Assembly: GCA_019419645.1 (NCBI GenBank) | Contig: DXZN01000002.1 | Location: forward strand, 38,599 to 102,598 | Origin: Collinsella sp. | GTDB lineage: Bacteria > Actinomycetota > Coriobacteriia > Coriobacteriales > Coriobacteriaceae | Direction of reading: 5' to 3' | Length of the DNA stretch: 64,000 nucleotides | Part shown: positions 35,581 to 42,783 of the stretch, piece by piece | Layout: every line of letters starts with the position of its first letter | How positions within the stretch are numbered: the stretch's first letter is position 1 | Notes under the pieces: generated by a model | Database searches by the model: none | Told to the model about the DNA's origin: nothing | The model's input: only the letters and a program-made list of their open reading frames with translations | Position numbers and translations under genes: made by a program

Positions 35581-35632
35581 GTCGTTGGGGACGTTCTTAA
35601 ACGACTAGTCAAACAAGAACGTCCCCAACGAC
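35581..35632. repeat. 18-base perfect inverted repeat
   Basis: GTCGTTGGGGACGTTCTT and AAGAACGTCCCCAACGAC flank a 16-base loop that itself contains the palindrome GACTAGTC. It lies nine bases after the previous inverted repeat and is unrelated to it in sequence. Confidence 0.9.
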
Positions 35633-35654
35633 CATATTGCGATAGACGACCACG

Positions 35655-35706
35655 TTTGCCCAGATAAAACCGACCAAAATAAACCTGTCCCTTTTTGGTA
35701 GGTTTG
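35655..35706 (-). repeat. Dispersed hairpin repeat B, copy 2
   Basis: On the minus strand it reads AAACCTACCAAAAAGGGACA then GGTTTATTTTGGTCGG and TTTTATCTGGGCAAAC, matching the units at 8537 and 57727 with paired changes in the stem (CTACC/GGTCG) that keep most of the pairing. Confidence 0.75.
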
Positions 35707-35743
35707 GATCAAGGCAACGCCGATGCTTTGGTACCGACAGCGA

Positions 35744-35842
35744 AAACCCGCCAGAGCGAGCAAGGTGCCTTGAAACAAGGCGGCATTGACCTTCTGGTCA
35801 TGCCGCCGAAGTTGAAAGGCAGATTGCCGCCCTGGCGGGTTT
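35744..35842. repeat. Nested palindromic element
   Basis: Outer arms AAACCCGCCAG / CTGGCGGGTTT enclose an inner stem GGCGGCAT / ATGCCGCC with GACC/GGTC at its tip, and AAGGTGCCTT between. This looks like a folded RNA or a REP-like element; no T run follows. Confidence 0.7.
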
Positions 35843-35856
35843 GCAGCGTCAACTAG

Positions 35857-35883
35857 TTACGCGATTTGGTAAAACCGCGTAAC
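35857..35883 (-). terminator. Hairpin at the end of the RGG-protein gene
   Basis: GTTACGCG and CGCGTAAC arms with a loop of about 11 bases, just past the stop codon on the minus strand. No T run, so termination is uncertain. Confidence 0.45.
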
Positions 35884-35887
35884 CCAA

Positions 35888-36796
35888 CTAGAAACGGTTG
35901 CCGCGGAAGCCGCCACCGTTGCGGCCGCCACGGTCGCCACCGCGACCGCCGCGGTCGTTACCACGGTTGCCGCCGAAGCCGCCACGGTTGCCACCGCGAT
36001 CGCCATAGCCACCACGGTTGCCGCCAAAGCCGCCGCGACCGCCACGGTCGCCGCCACGGTCACCAAAGCCGCCACGGCCACCGCGATCGCCACCGCGGCC
36101 GCCGCGGTCACCGCCACGGCCACCGCGATCGCCAAAGCCGCCGCGACCGCCACGGTCGCCGCCACGGCCACCGCGCTCGTCACGGCCGCCGCGAGGACCG
36201 CGGTCCTCGTCCAGGCCCATGGCGACGAGCGGAGCGATAACCTTATCGAGAGCGGCCATCAGCTCGGTGGCCTCCTCGTAAGAAAGCTCGGGCAGGAGCT
36301 TCTCCTTCTTGTTGGCAAGCTCGGTCAGGCCCTCAGCGGCATCCTCGGCAGCGAAGACAACGATCTTGCGCATATCGCCCTCGGCGTCGTCGATGCGGCC
36401 GACCAGATCGGCAGCCTCGGCCTCGGCCATCAGGCCATCGAGCTCACGAAGGCGCATGCCCAGCAGGTCGGACATTTCCTTCTGCTCCATCTTGGGCTTG
36501 AGGTCAAGAAGCTTGATGGCGCGCTCGATGTTCGCCATGCGCTCGGCCTTGGCCTCCTCCTCCTTGGAAATAGCAAAGCGACGGCTGCGCAGCAGGCGGG
36601 CGGCCTTCTGCATCTTGTCCATCAGCTCTTCGTCATCGTAATCAGCGGCGGCCTCGACAACCTCGGCCTCCTCGGCGGAAACCTCGTCAGCAGCCTCAAC
36701 CTCGGCAGCTTCGGTCTCCACGGTCTCGACTGCCTCGACCTCGGCAGCCATGGTCTCGTTCTCGGTCTCGTTCATGATCTCTTCGTTCTCAGACAT
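35888..36796 (-). CDS. Acidic/winged-helix-like protein with long RGG-repeat tail
   Basis: 302 residues. Residues 1-52 are strongly acidic (Glu/Ala/Val). Residues about 60-195 are helical, with KMEQKEMSDLLGMRLRELDGLM resembling a MarR-like winged helix followed by IDDAEGDMRKIVVFAAED. The last 100 residues are repeats of RGG, DRGGRGG, GGFGD and GNRGG, low-complexity and presumably disordered. RGG boxes bind RNA in eukaryotic proteins and in some bacterial cold-shock or helicase proteins. A role in RNA or DNA binding is inferred, not shown. The repeats are kept at DNA level as near-identical 9-18-base units. Confidence 0.82.
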   Translation of the reverse strand: MSENEEIMNETENETMAAEVEAVETVETEAAEVEAADEVSAEEAEVVEAAADYDDEELMDKMQKAARLLRSRRFAISKEEEAKAERMANIERAIKLLDLKPKMEQKEMSDLLGMRLRELDGLMAEAEAADLVGRIDDAEGDMRKIVVFAAEDAAEGLTELANKKEKLLPELSYEEATELMAALDKVIAPLVAMGLDEDRGPRGGRDERGGRGGDRGGRGGFGDRGGRGGDRGGRGGDRGGRGGFGDRGGDRGGRGGFGGNRGGYGDRGGNRGGFGGNRGNDRGGRGGDRGGRNGGGFRGNRF

Positions 36797-36948
36797 GAGA
36801 CTCCTTCTTGGCCCTCTCGGGCATCATCGCCCCATTCGCGGGGCCCGTCGCGCACTCTTTGCGCTTTAAACATTCATGCCTCTCGGCAAAACGTCCATTA
36901 GTTTATGGTGTCGCCATCCAATCTAGCTGCAGAATCTATGTGCACACA

Positions 36949-38364
36949 TTAATGCGACATGTGCGACTCGCGGCGGGCGTACACCAGCGACACCGCGAAC
37001 CCGGCCACGGCAATCACGGCCGCTACGCGCACGGCAGCCGCAAATCCTATCGCCTGGGCAACGTCCGCCGCAACGCCAGCGGCGCCGGCAACCGCCGCAG
37101 AACTCGAGAGCAGGCCGATAAACAGGGACGGGCCAAACGACGCGGCAATCATGTTCCACGTGTTGAGCAATGCCGTTCCGTGAGGATGCTCGGCGGCGGG
37201 CAACGTCTCCAGGCCGGCCGTCTGCGAGGGGCTCAGCACCAAACCGACACCGGCATACACCACAACAGTCAGCGCCACGACAATACCAATGTTCATGCTT
37301 GCCGCGGTCATCGAAATTGCAGCCTGTCCCACAGCAATCAGGGCAAAGCCGACCGGCAGCAGCGGCCACGCGCCACGGGCATCCATCACGCGTCCGCCCA
37401 CAATCGAGGTCACAGCGTTGCAGGCAATCGCCGGCAAAATGAGCAAGCCAGCAACAAGAGCCGTCATGCCGTATGCGCCCTCAAAATAGAGCGGCAGCAA
37501 AACGCTCATCGAGAACGTCGTCATCATCGACACCACCACAAGCAGGCACGCAGGCCAAAAACGAACGCTCGCCATGGGACGCACGTTAAGCACCGGATGC
37601 TCGAGCTTGAGCTGACGAACCGCAAACAGGCCGAGCACCACAACAGCGGCGAAAAGCGCCACGATACCGGCCATCACATTGGTCGAGAACTCGCCTACGG
37701 AATACACGAACGCCGTAATGCCGGCAGCAAGCAAAACAACCGACAGAATATCAAGCGTGGTGTTCGAGCGCTCTCCGACATTCCGAACGAGCTTTGCTGC
37801 CGCCGCGGCGACCACGACACCGCCCACCAGCGGGACCACGGACACCGCCCTCCAGCCAAACAACGTGCACATAAGACCACTAATCACGGGCCCAAACGCC
37901 GGCCCTAGCGTAATGCAGGCACCGCCCAGGCTCAGATACAGACCGAGCTTCTCGCGCGGAGCACAAGATAGCACCACATTCATCATGAGCGGAAACAAGA
38001 TGCCCGATCCCGCAGCCTGCAAAAAACGACTTGGCAGCAAAACGGTAAACGACGGGGCGACCAGGCACAGAACTTCTCCGGCGACCATGCATCCGCATGC
38101 GAAAAACAGCAGCTTGCGCGTCGAGAAACGACCGGACAGAAAGGCCATGATAGCCGTAAAGATCGACGTCACGATCATGTATCCCGAAACTAGCCACTGC
38201 GCCGTGGTGGCACTCACCGAAAAGGCCGCCATGATATCGTGCAGTGCCACGTTAATGATGTTCTCGTTAAACGCGGCGACAAAGGCTGCAATATACATTA
38301 CGACGAGAAACGCCGAAGTGGCCGATGGCGTTGCTTGAACTTGTTGCTGAGATTTGCTCCCCAT
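36949..38364 (-). CDS. MFS transporter, DHA2 (EmrB/QacA-like) family
   Basis: 471 residues with about 12-14 hydrophobic segments. NENIINVALHDI near the N-terminus is the D1-type motif of the DHA2 subfamily; SGRFSTRKLL is motif A and GPAFGPVISG is motif C, the antiporter signature. Such proteins export drugs or toxic metabolites with protons. No adjacent regulator or membrane-fusion partner, so the substrate is open. Confidence 0.88.
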   Translation of the reverse strand: MGSKSQQQVQATPSATSAFLVVMYIAAFVAAFNENIINVALHDIMAAFSVSATTAQWLVSGYMIVTSIFTAIMAFLSGRFSTRKLLFFACGCMVAGEVLCLVAPSFTVLLPSRFLQAAGSGILFPLMMNVVLSCAPREKLGLYLSLGGACITLGPAFGPVISGLMCTLFGWRAVSVVPLVGGVVVAAAAAKLVRNVGERSNTTLDILSVVLLAAGITAFVYSVGEFSTNVMAGIVALFAAVVVLGLFAVRQLKLEHPVLNVRPMASVRFWPACLLVVVSMMTTFSMSVLLPLYFEGAYGMTALVAGLLILPAIACNAVTSIVGGRVMDARGAWPLLPVGFALIAVGQAAISMTAASMNIGIVVALTVVVYAGVGLVLSPSQTAGLETLPAAEHPHGTALLNTWNMIAASFGPSLFIGLLSSSAAVAGAAGVAADVAQAIGFAAAVRVAAVIAVAGFAVSLVYARRESHMSH

Positions 38365-38568
38365 GCATTTCCTTCCTCTTGGAACGACAGTCGCATCGCC
38401 CCAGAGGAACAGTCCAGGGCGAGCATGAGCCCTAGACTTACGTCAGACGCCGCACGCGACGGATCCGACAACATGGTCCAACGTTGAAAGATTGTAACGC
38501 TGACGCGCAGCTTTCCTTCCGCGCTATTATTAAAAGTCCACGAAAGCACGAGACATGAGGAGCCCGCC

Positions 38569-38979
38569 ATGATTAAGCCCATCATGAAATCCGAGTTCTT
38601 TTTGCGCCTGCCTTCCGAAGACGCGGGACCCGACGATGCCGCGACCGGGCAGGACCTCCTGGATACGCTCCATGAGCATGAGCACGAGTGCGTGGGCCTT
38701 GCCGCCAACATGATTGGCGTGCGCAAACGCATCATCTGCGTAAAGGACGGCAACAGGGCGCTGCTGATGTACAACCCTCAAATTCTTGAGCAGGTCAATT
38801 CCTATCAGACGAGCGAAGGATGTCTCTCGCTTTCCGGCGAGCGCCCCTGTACTCGCTATCGCCGCATTAAGGTTGAGTATTTGGACGAGAATTTCGTCCA
38901 CCGCATCAAAAACTTCTCGGGCTACACCGCCGAGATCATCCAACACGAAATCGACCACTGTTGCGGAATCGTTATTTAG
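38569..38979 (+). CDS. def: Peptide deformylase
   Basis: 136 residues, short but complete for the type III-like group. Motif 1 CVGLAANMIG (41-50), motif 2 EGCLSL with metal ligand Cys85, and motif 3 QHEIDH with His126, Glu127 and His130 are all present. It removes the formyl group from new proteins. The motif 1 residues NM replace the usual PQ. GAGGAGC precedes the ATG. A second deformylase-like gene lies at 46191. Confidence 0.88.
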   Translation: MIKPIMKSEFFLRLPSEDAGPDDAATGQDLLDTLHEHEHECVGLAANMIGVRKRIICVKDGNRALLMYNPQILEQVNSYQTSEGCLSLSGERPCTRYRRIKVEYLDENFVHRIKNFSGYTAEIIQHEIDHCCGIVI

Positions 38980-38992
38980 TTCCGCCGATTCA

Positions 38993-39033
38993 AGAAAGCT
39001 CCCTGCAGCAAAACAACTGCAGGGAGCTTTTCA
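38993..39033. terminator. Bidirectional hairpin terminator
   Basis: AAAGCTCCCTGCAG and CTGCAGGGAGCTTTT form a 13-14 bp stem around a short loop, with A and T runs at the ends. Serves the converging deformylase and aminotransferase genes. Confidence 0.9.
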
Positions 39034-39054
39034 TAGTGCGGAACTTCTATCCCA

Positions 39055-40575
39055 CTAGCTCTGGCGGTAATGGTCGAAGAAGTCGGCGAGGTCTTCGAGG
39101 GACTCTTTGAGCACTTCCATGCGCGGCAGGTACACGATACGGAAGTGGTCGGGCTCAGCCCAGTTAAAGCCGCCGCCGCGCGTGATCAGGATCTTCTTCT
39201 CGTGCAGCAGGTCGAGGGCAAACTGCTCGTCATCGGTGATGTTGAACTTCTTCACATCCATCTTGGGGAAGATGTAGAACGCCGCGCGCGGCTTGACCAC
39301 CGAGATACCATCGATCTTGTTGAGCGCCTCATACACAAAGTTGCGCTGCTCGTAGACACGACCGCCCGGGCGGATATAGTCGTTGACCGACTGATGGCCG
39401 CCGAGCGCCGTCTGGACGATCGACTGAGCCGGCACGTTGGAGCACAGACGCATGTTGGAGAGCATGTTGATGCCCATGATGAAGTCGCTCATGCAGCGCT
39501 GGTTGCCCGAAAGCACCATCCAGCCAATACGATAGCCCGCGATCATGTGCGACTTGGACAGACCGCTAAAGGTGACGCAGGGCAGATCGGGAGCGAGCGA
39601 GGCAATCGAGACGTGCTCGTAGCCGTCCATGCACAGGCGGTCGTAGATCTCATCAGCAAAGATCATCAGCTGATGCCTGCGTGCAACCTCGACGATGCCC
39701 TCGAGCACCTCGCGTGGATAGACGGAACCCGTGGGGTTGTTGGGGTTGATGATGACGAGGGCTTTGGTCGCGCTCGTGATCTTGGACTCCATATCATCCA
39801 GGTCGGGATACCAATCCGCCTGCTCATCGCACAGATAGTGCACGGGATGACCGCCGGCAAGGGTTGCGCACGCCGTCCAGAGCGGATAGTCGGGGCTGGG
39901 GATCAGAATCTCGTCGCCATTGTCGAGCAGCGCGTTCATCGAAAGCTGAATGAGCTCGGACACGCCGTTGCCCGTGTAGATATGCTCCATCTGAACGTTG
40001 GGCAAGCCCTTGATCTGCGAATACTGCATGATCGCCTTGCGCGCGGAGAACAGGCCACGCGAGTTGGAATAGCCTTCGCAGTCGGGCAGCTGCTGGCGCA
40101 TGTCCTTGATGACCTCATCGGGCGTGCGGAAACCGAAGGGCGCCGGGTTGCCGATATTGAGCTTGAGGATGCGCTCGCCCTCGTCCTCCATACGGGCGGC
40201 CTCGTCGACGACGGGACCGCGCACGTCATACAGGACGTTATCGAGCTTGGCGGATTTAGAAAAAGTACGCATGGTGGTGCTCCTTGCAATTTGAGCTGAG
40301 GGATGGGATTCGGGCCTGGAATCGTTGCGGGGAGATGATTCCTCGCCTTGGTCGGCGTCACCGGCGAGCAGCCAGGTAACATCGACCTCCAAAATACGGG
40401 CGAGCAGCTCTGCCACATCGCGCCGCGGAATCGTCTTGCCGCTCACATATTGGCTCATCTGGCTCTTGCCGAGTTTTTTGCCGAGCATCTCCGATGCGCG
40501 GATCACGTCCGACTGGCGAACGTCGCGATCGGACATAGCCTGTCGCAGACGATCGCTAAACGTCTCTTGGGCCAC
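39055..40575 (-). CDS. Aminotransferase with N-terminal XRE helix-turn-helix domain
   Basis: 506 residues from a GTG at 40575 with GGAGG upstream. Residues about 5-70 are a Cro/CI-type HTH (LRQAMSDRDVRQSDVIRASE, LGKSQMSQYVSGKTIPRRD). After a polar linker (70-95) comes a full fold-type I aminotransferase of about 405 residues, similar to AlaA/AspC-like alanine transaminases: NPNNPTGSVYP, FADEIYDRL and PLP lysine Lys341 in FSGLSKSHMIAGYRIGW. The order differs from MocR proteins, which use a GntR winged helix. The four GTTCAATT boxes upstream suggest it controls its own gene in response to its substrate or PLP. Confidence 0.9.
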   Translation of the reverse strand: MAQETFSDRLRQAMSDRDVRQSDVIRASEMLGKKLGKSQMSQYVSGKTIPRRDVAELLARILEVDVTWLLAGDADQGEESSPRNDSRPESHPSAQIARSTTMRTFSKSAKLDNVLYDVRGPVVDEAARMEDEGERILKLNIGNPAPFGFRTPDEVIKDMRQQLPDCEGYSNSRGLFSARKAIMQYSQIKGLPNVQMEHIYTGNGVSELIQLSMNALLDNGDEILIPSPDYPLWTACATLAGGHPVHYLCDEQADWYPDLDDMESKITSATKALVIINPNNPTGSVYPREVLEGIVEVARRHQLMIFADEIYDRLCMDGYEHVSIASLAPDLPCVTFSGLSKSHMIAGYRIGWMVLSGNQRCMSDFIMGINMLSNMRLCSNVPAQSIVQTALGGHQSVNDYIRPGGRVYEQRNFVYEALNKIDGISVVKPRAAFYIFPKMDVKKFNITDDEQFALDLLHEKKILITRGGGFNWAEPDHFRIVYLPRMEVLKESLEDLADFFDHYRQS

Positions 40576-40596
40576 TAGAACCTCCTTGCTGGCAAA

Positions 40597-40677
40597 GTTC
40601 AATTTATACAACACGAATTGAACCTGAGTTCAATTTAGGCAGCAGTATAACGCGGTGCTATTTCGAAAAGTTCAATT
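40597..40677. promoter_or_regulatory. Four GTTCAATT operator boxes upstream of XRE-aminotransferase
   Basis: GTTCAATT at 40597, 40628 and 40670 and its inverse AATTGAAC at 40616. Boxes 1 and 2 make a 27-base palindrome (40597-40623), boxes 2 and 3 a 20-base one (40616-40635). A TATAAA-like -10 on the minus strand overlaps the first box, so binding there should block transcription. Confidence 0.75.
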
Positions 40678-40738
40678 TTAAAAATAAAATGAGCAAGACC
40701 TCGAAATTTATCCCAAGGCGATAACGACGTGCACGCAT

Positions 40739-41596
40739 TTAGAGGTATTCGAGGAAACGAGCGGCGGCAAGCGAAACATCGGCCGTTCGATATATGGCGT
40801 TGATCTGCCGATGGGGATGCCCTTCGAGCGGACGCACAGCAACATCAAACTGGCAGCGACGCAAGATGAGCGCGGGAAGAATGCTCACGCCCAAGCCATC
40901 CTCGACCATAGCCATAATCGCATAGTCATCCCAAGTCGACAGTTTTGAGCGCACTGACAGCCCCGCCCGACGGAATAGCGGCGTAATCTCATCATCGGTA
41001 CCCCGTTCCAGCAGAATAAACTGCTCGTTGGCTAAATCGGCAAGAGAAACGACCTCCGCCGTGGCAAGCGAGGAGTCCGCTGGCACCACGGCCATCAACT
41101 CGTCTTGCACCAACGGTCGCGACGCCATGCCGGCGCCACGTGGCTCGCGCGGAATAAAGCCCAGGTCGCAGCGGCCTTCCGCCACCCATTGCTCAATCTC
41201 GGAGTAATCACCCATCAGCAGCTCGTAATCGACATCCGGATGATCGGCGCGAAAGCGCGCAATCACCGGCGGCAGTACATGGGTCGCCACACTCGAAAAC
41301 GTACCAATGCTGATCTTGCCGCGCATGAGCCCACGCATCTCGTCCACGTGTCGCTGCAGGCGGCCAAACTCCTCGCAGAGCGCCTCAACCGCCGGCATGA
41401 TCTGCCGCCCATCGGCAGAAAGCACCACACCCTCGCGGCTGCGGTCGAGCACCTTAAAACCCCAATCGGTCTCAAGGTCGCCCACCATGCGGCTCACGCC
41501 CGACTGCGAATAGCTCAGCCGCTCGGCGGCGCGCGTAAAACTGCCGGCCCGCACCGTCTCGAGCAGCACCTGCATCTTTTGAATATTCGTTTCCAC
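40739..41596 (-). CDS. LysR-family transcriptional regulator
   Basis: 285 residues. The N-terminal HTH reads METNIQKMQVLLETVRAGSFTRAAERLSYSQSGVSRMV, followed by the substrate-binding domain (ISIGTFSSVATHVLP...CDLGFIP). Lies back to back with an EamA exporter gene, the usual layout for a LysR regulator and its target; a symmetric site is present between them. Confidence 0.92.
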   Translation of the reverse strand: METNIQKMQVLLETVRAGSFTRAAERLSYSQSGVSRMVGDLETDWGFKVLDRSREGVVLSADGRQIMPAVEALCEEFGRLQRHVDEMRGLMRGKISIGTFSSVATHVLPPVIARFRADHPDVDYELLMGDYSEIEQWVAEGRCDLGFIPREPRGAGMASRPLVQDELMAVVPADSSLATAEVVSLADLANEQFILLERGTDDEITPLFRRAGLSVRSKLSTWDDYAIMAMVEDGLGVSILPALILRRCQFDVAVRPLEGHPHRQINAIYRTADVSLAAARFLEYL

Positions 41597-41668
41597 GGCA
41601 CCCCTCCACCTTTACATGAGTTTTTGTCATGTTATCCATGCATTATATTCGCTTTTCTTCTAAAGCCA

Positions 41669-41685
41669 GTTCACCCATAGTGAAC
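41669..41685. promoter_or_regulatory. LysR-type operator between regulator and exporter
   Basis: GTTCACCCATAGTGAAC has perfect 6-base arms and contains the T-Nx-A symmetry typical of LysR boxes. It is 30 bases before the EamA start. Confidence 0.65.
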
Positions 41686-41714
41686 ATGCTCGGATATAGA
41701 GGGGATGTCAGCAC

Positions 41715-42626
41715 ATGAACAACGGATTGTTTACGTACTTAGCAGCATTGCTATTGTTTGGCTCCAACGGCATCATCGCCGCTGCCATCGCGCTGCCGAG
41801 CTCCGATATCGTACTGTTGCGCACGTTTTTGGGCGCTCTCACCCTTGCCGCCGTCCTCTTCATAACCAAGCGCCATAACCTGCAGGCTCCGTCTCGCCCC
41901 CGCGAGGCCGCAGCGCTCATCGTCTCGGGCGCCGCGCTGGGCGCCAGCTGGATTTTTCTGTTCCGCGCCTACCAGACGATCGGCGTCGGCGTATCCTCGC
42001 TGCTGTACTACTGCGGCCCCATCATCGTTATGGCCCTCTCCCCGCTCATTTTTGGCGAAAAGCTGACCGGCAGCAAAATCGCCGGCTTTATCGCCGTCGC
42101 CTGCGGTGCTTTTCTCATTGCAGCGCAAGGTCTAGGCGGCAATATGCCCATTGCGGGCATCGTCTGTGGAATCGCCTCGGCCTTCTGCTATGCATTGATG
42201 GTCATCGCCAGCAAGGGTGCGCCTCACATCGAGGGCCTCGAGAACTCCGCACTCCAAGTGAGCGCCGCCTTTGTGACCGCACTGGCCCTCACGCTCATCA
42301 CGCAGGGCGCTCCCTCGTTCCTGTCCGCCGGCGTCGCCGCCAGCATTGATTGGCGCGCCGTCGCTATGCTCGGCGTCGTCAACACCGGCATTGGTTGCCT
42401 GCTCTACTTTAGCGCCGTCGCCAAGCTGCCCGTTCAGACCGTCGCCGTCGTCGGCTACCTCGAGCCGCTTTCGGCGGTCGTGTTCTCAGCCGCCCTTTTG
42501 GGTGAAGCCATAACACCGGTCCGCCTGATGGGCGCCGCGCTTATCATCGGCGGCGCGATTTTTTGCGAACTCGCCGGCAAACGCGCAAACGCCAAGGCTG
42601 GCATCGCCCAGATAGCACGTGCTTAA
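41715..42626 (+). CDS. EamA/DMT-family transporter
   Basis: 303 residues with ten hydrophobic segments in two EamA halves (about 5-140 and 150-290). LLRTFLGALTLA, SLLYYCGPIIVMALSPLIFGEKLTG and GYLEPLSAVVFSAALLGEAI are the family's recurring helix and E-motif segments. Exports amino acids or other metabolites. Divergent from the LysR gene that probably controls it. Confidence 0.9.
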   Translation: MNNGLFTYLAALLLFGSNGIIAAAIALPSSDIVLLRTFLGALTLAAVLFITKRHNLQAPSRPREAAALIVSGAALGASWIFLFRAYQTIGVGVSSLLYYCGPIIVMALSPLIFGEKLTGSKIAGFIAVACGAFLIAAQGLGGNMPIAGIVCGIASAFCYALMVIASKGAPHIEGLENSALQVSAAFVTALALTLITQGAPSFLSAGVAASIDWRAVAMLGVVNTGIGCLLYFSAVAKLPVQTVAVVGYLEPLSAVVFSAALLGEAITPVRLMGAALIIGGAIFCELAGKRANAKAGIAQIARA

Positions 42627-42660
42627 AAGCCCCTGCTTTGAAATGCTACCTGCGTAGATA

Positions 42661-42684
42661 AATAATCCCCAGCTGAGGATTATT
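42661..42684. terminator. Hairpin downstream of the EamA gene
   Basis: AATAATCC and GGATTATT arms around CCAGCTGA. It follows the exporter by 34 bases and could terminate it, though the following GTCTAAAAT is not a T run. Confidence 0.45.
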
Positions 42685-42783
42685 GTCTAAAATAACCCGA
42701 TGTGCCAAACTGCTCTTGTATGTATAAAGACGGCATAAAGTTTTTTGTCCTAGACAGATAACCGGATGTCTAAGGGAGTCCTC

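Larger units (their letters stand above)
35465..35887. other. Repeat-rich intergenic region, no gene
   Basis: 423 bases between the convergent pdxT and RGG-protein genes. In order it holds two long perfect inverted repeats (35505-35572, 35581-35632), a hairpin repeat B copy (35655-35706), a nested structured element (35744-35842) and a stem at the end of the RGG gene (35857-35883). No frame across it looks coding. Confidence 0.75.

Noticed and set aside
35900..36190. Short regular DNA repeats that might be a CRISPR array
   Set aside because: They are in-frame codon repeats of the RGG tail with no unique spacers.
42627..42783. Possible cyclic-di-AMP (ydaO) riboswitch before kup
   Set aside because: Only one small hairpin is present and the conserved ydaO core segments are not visible; the interval is also rather short.
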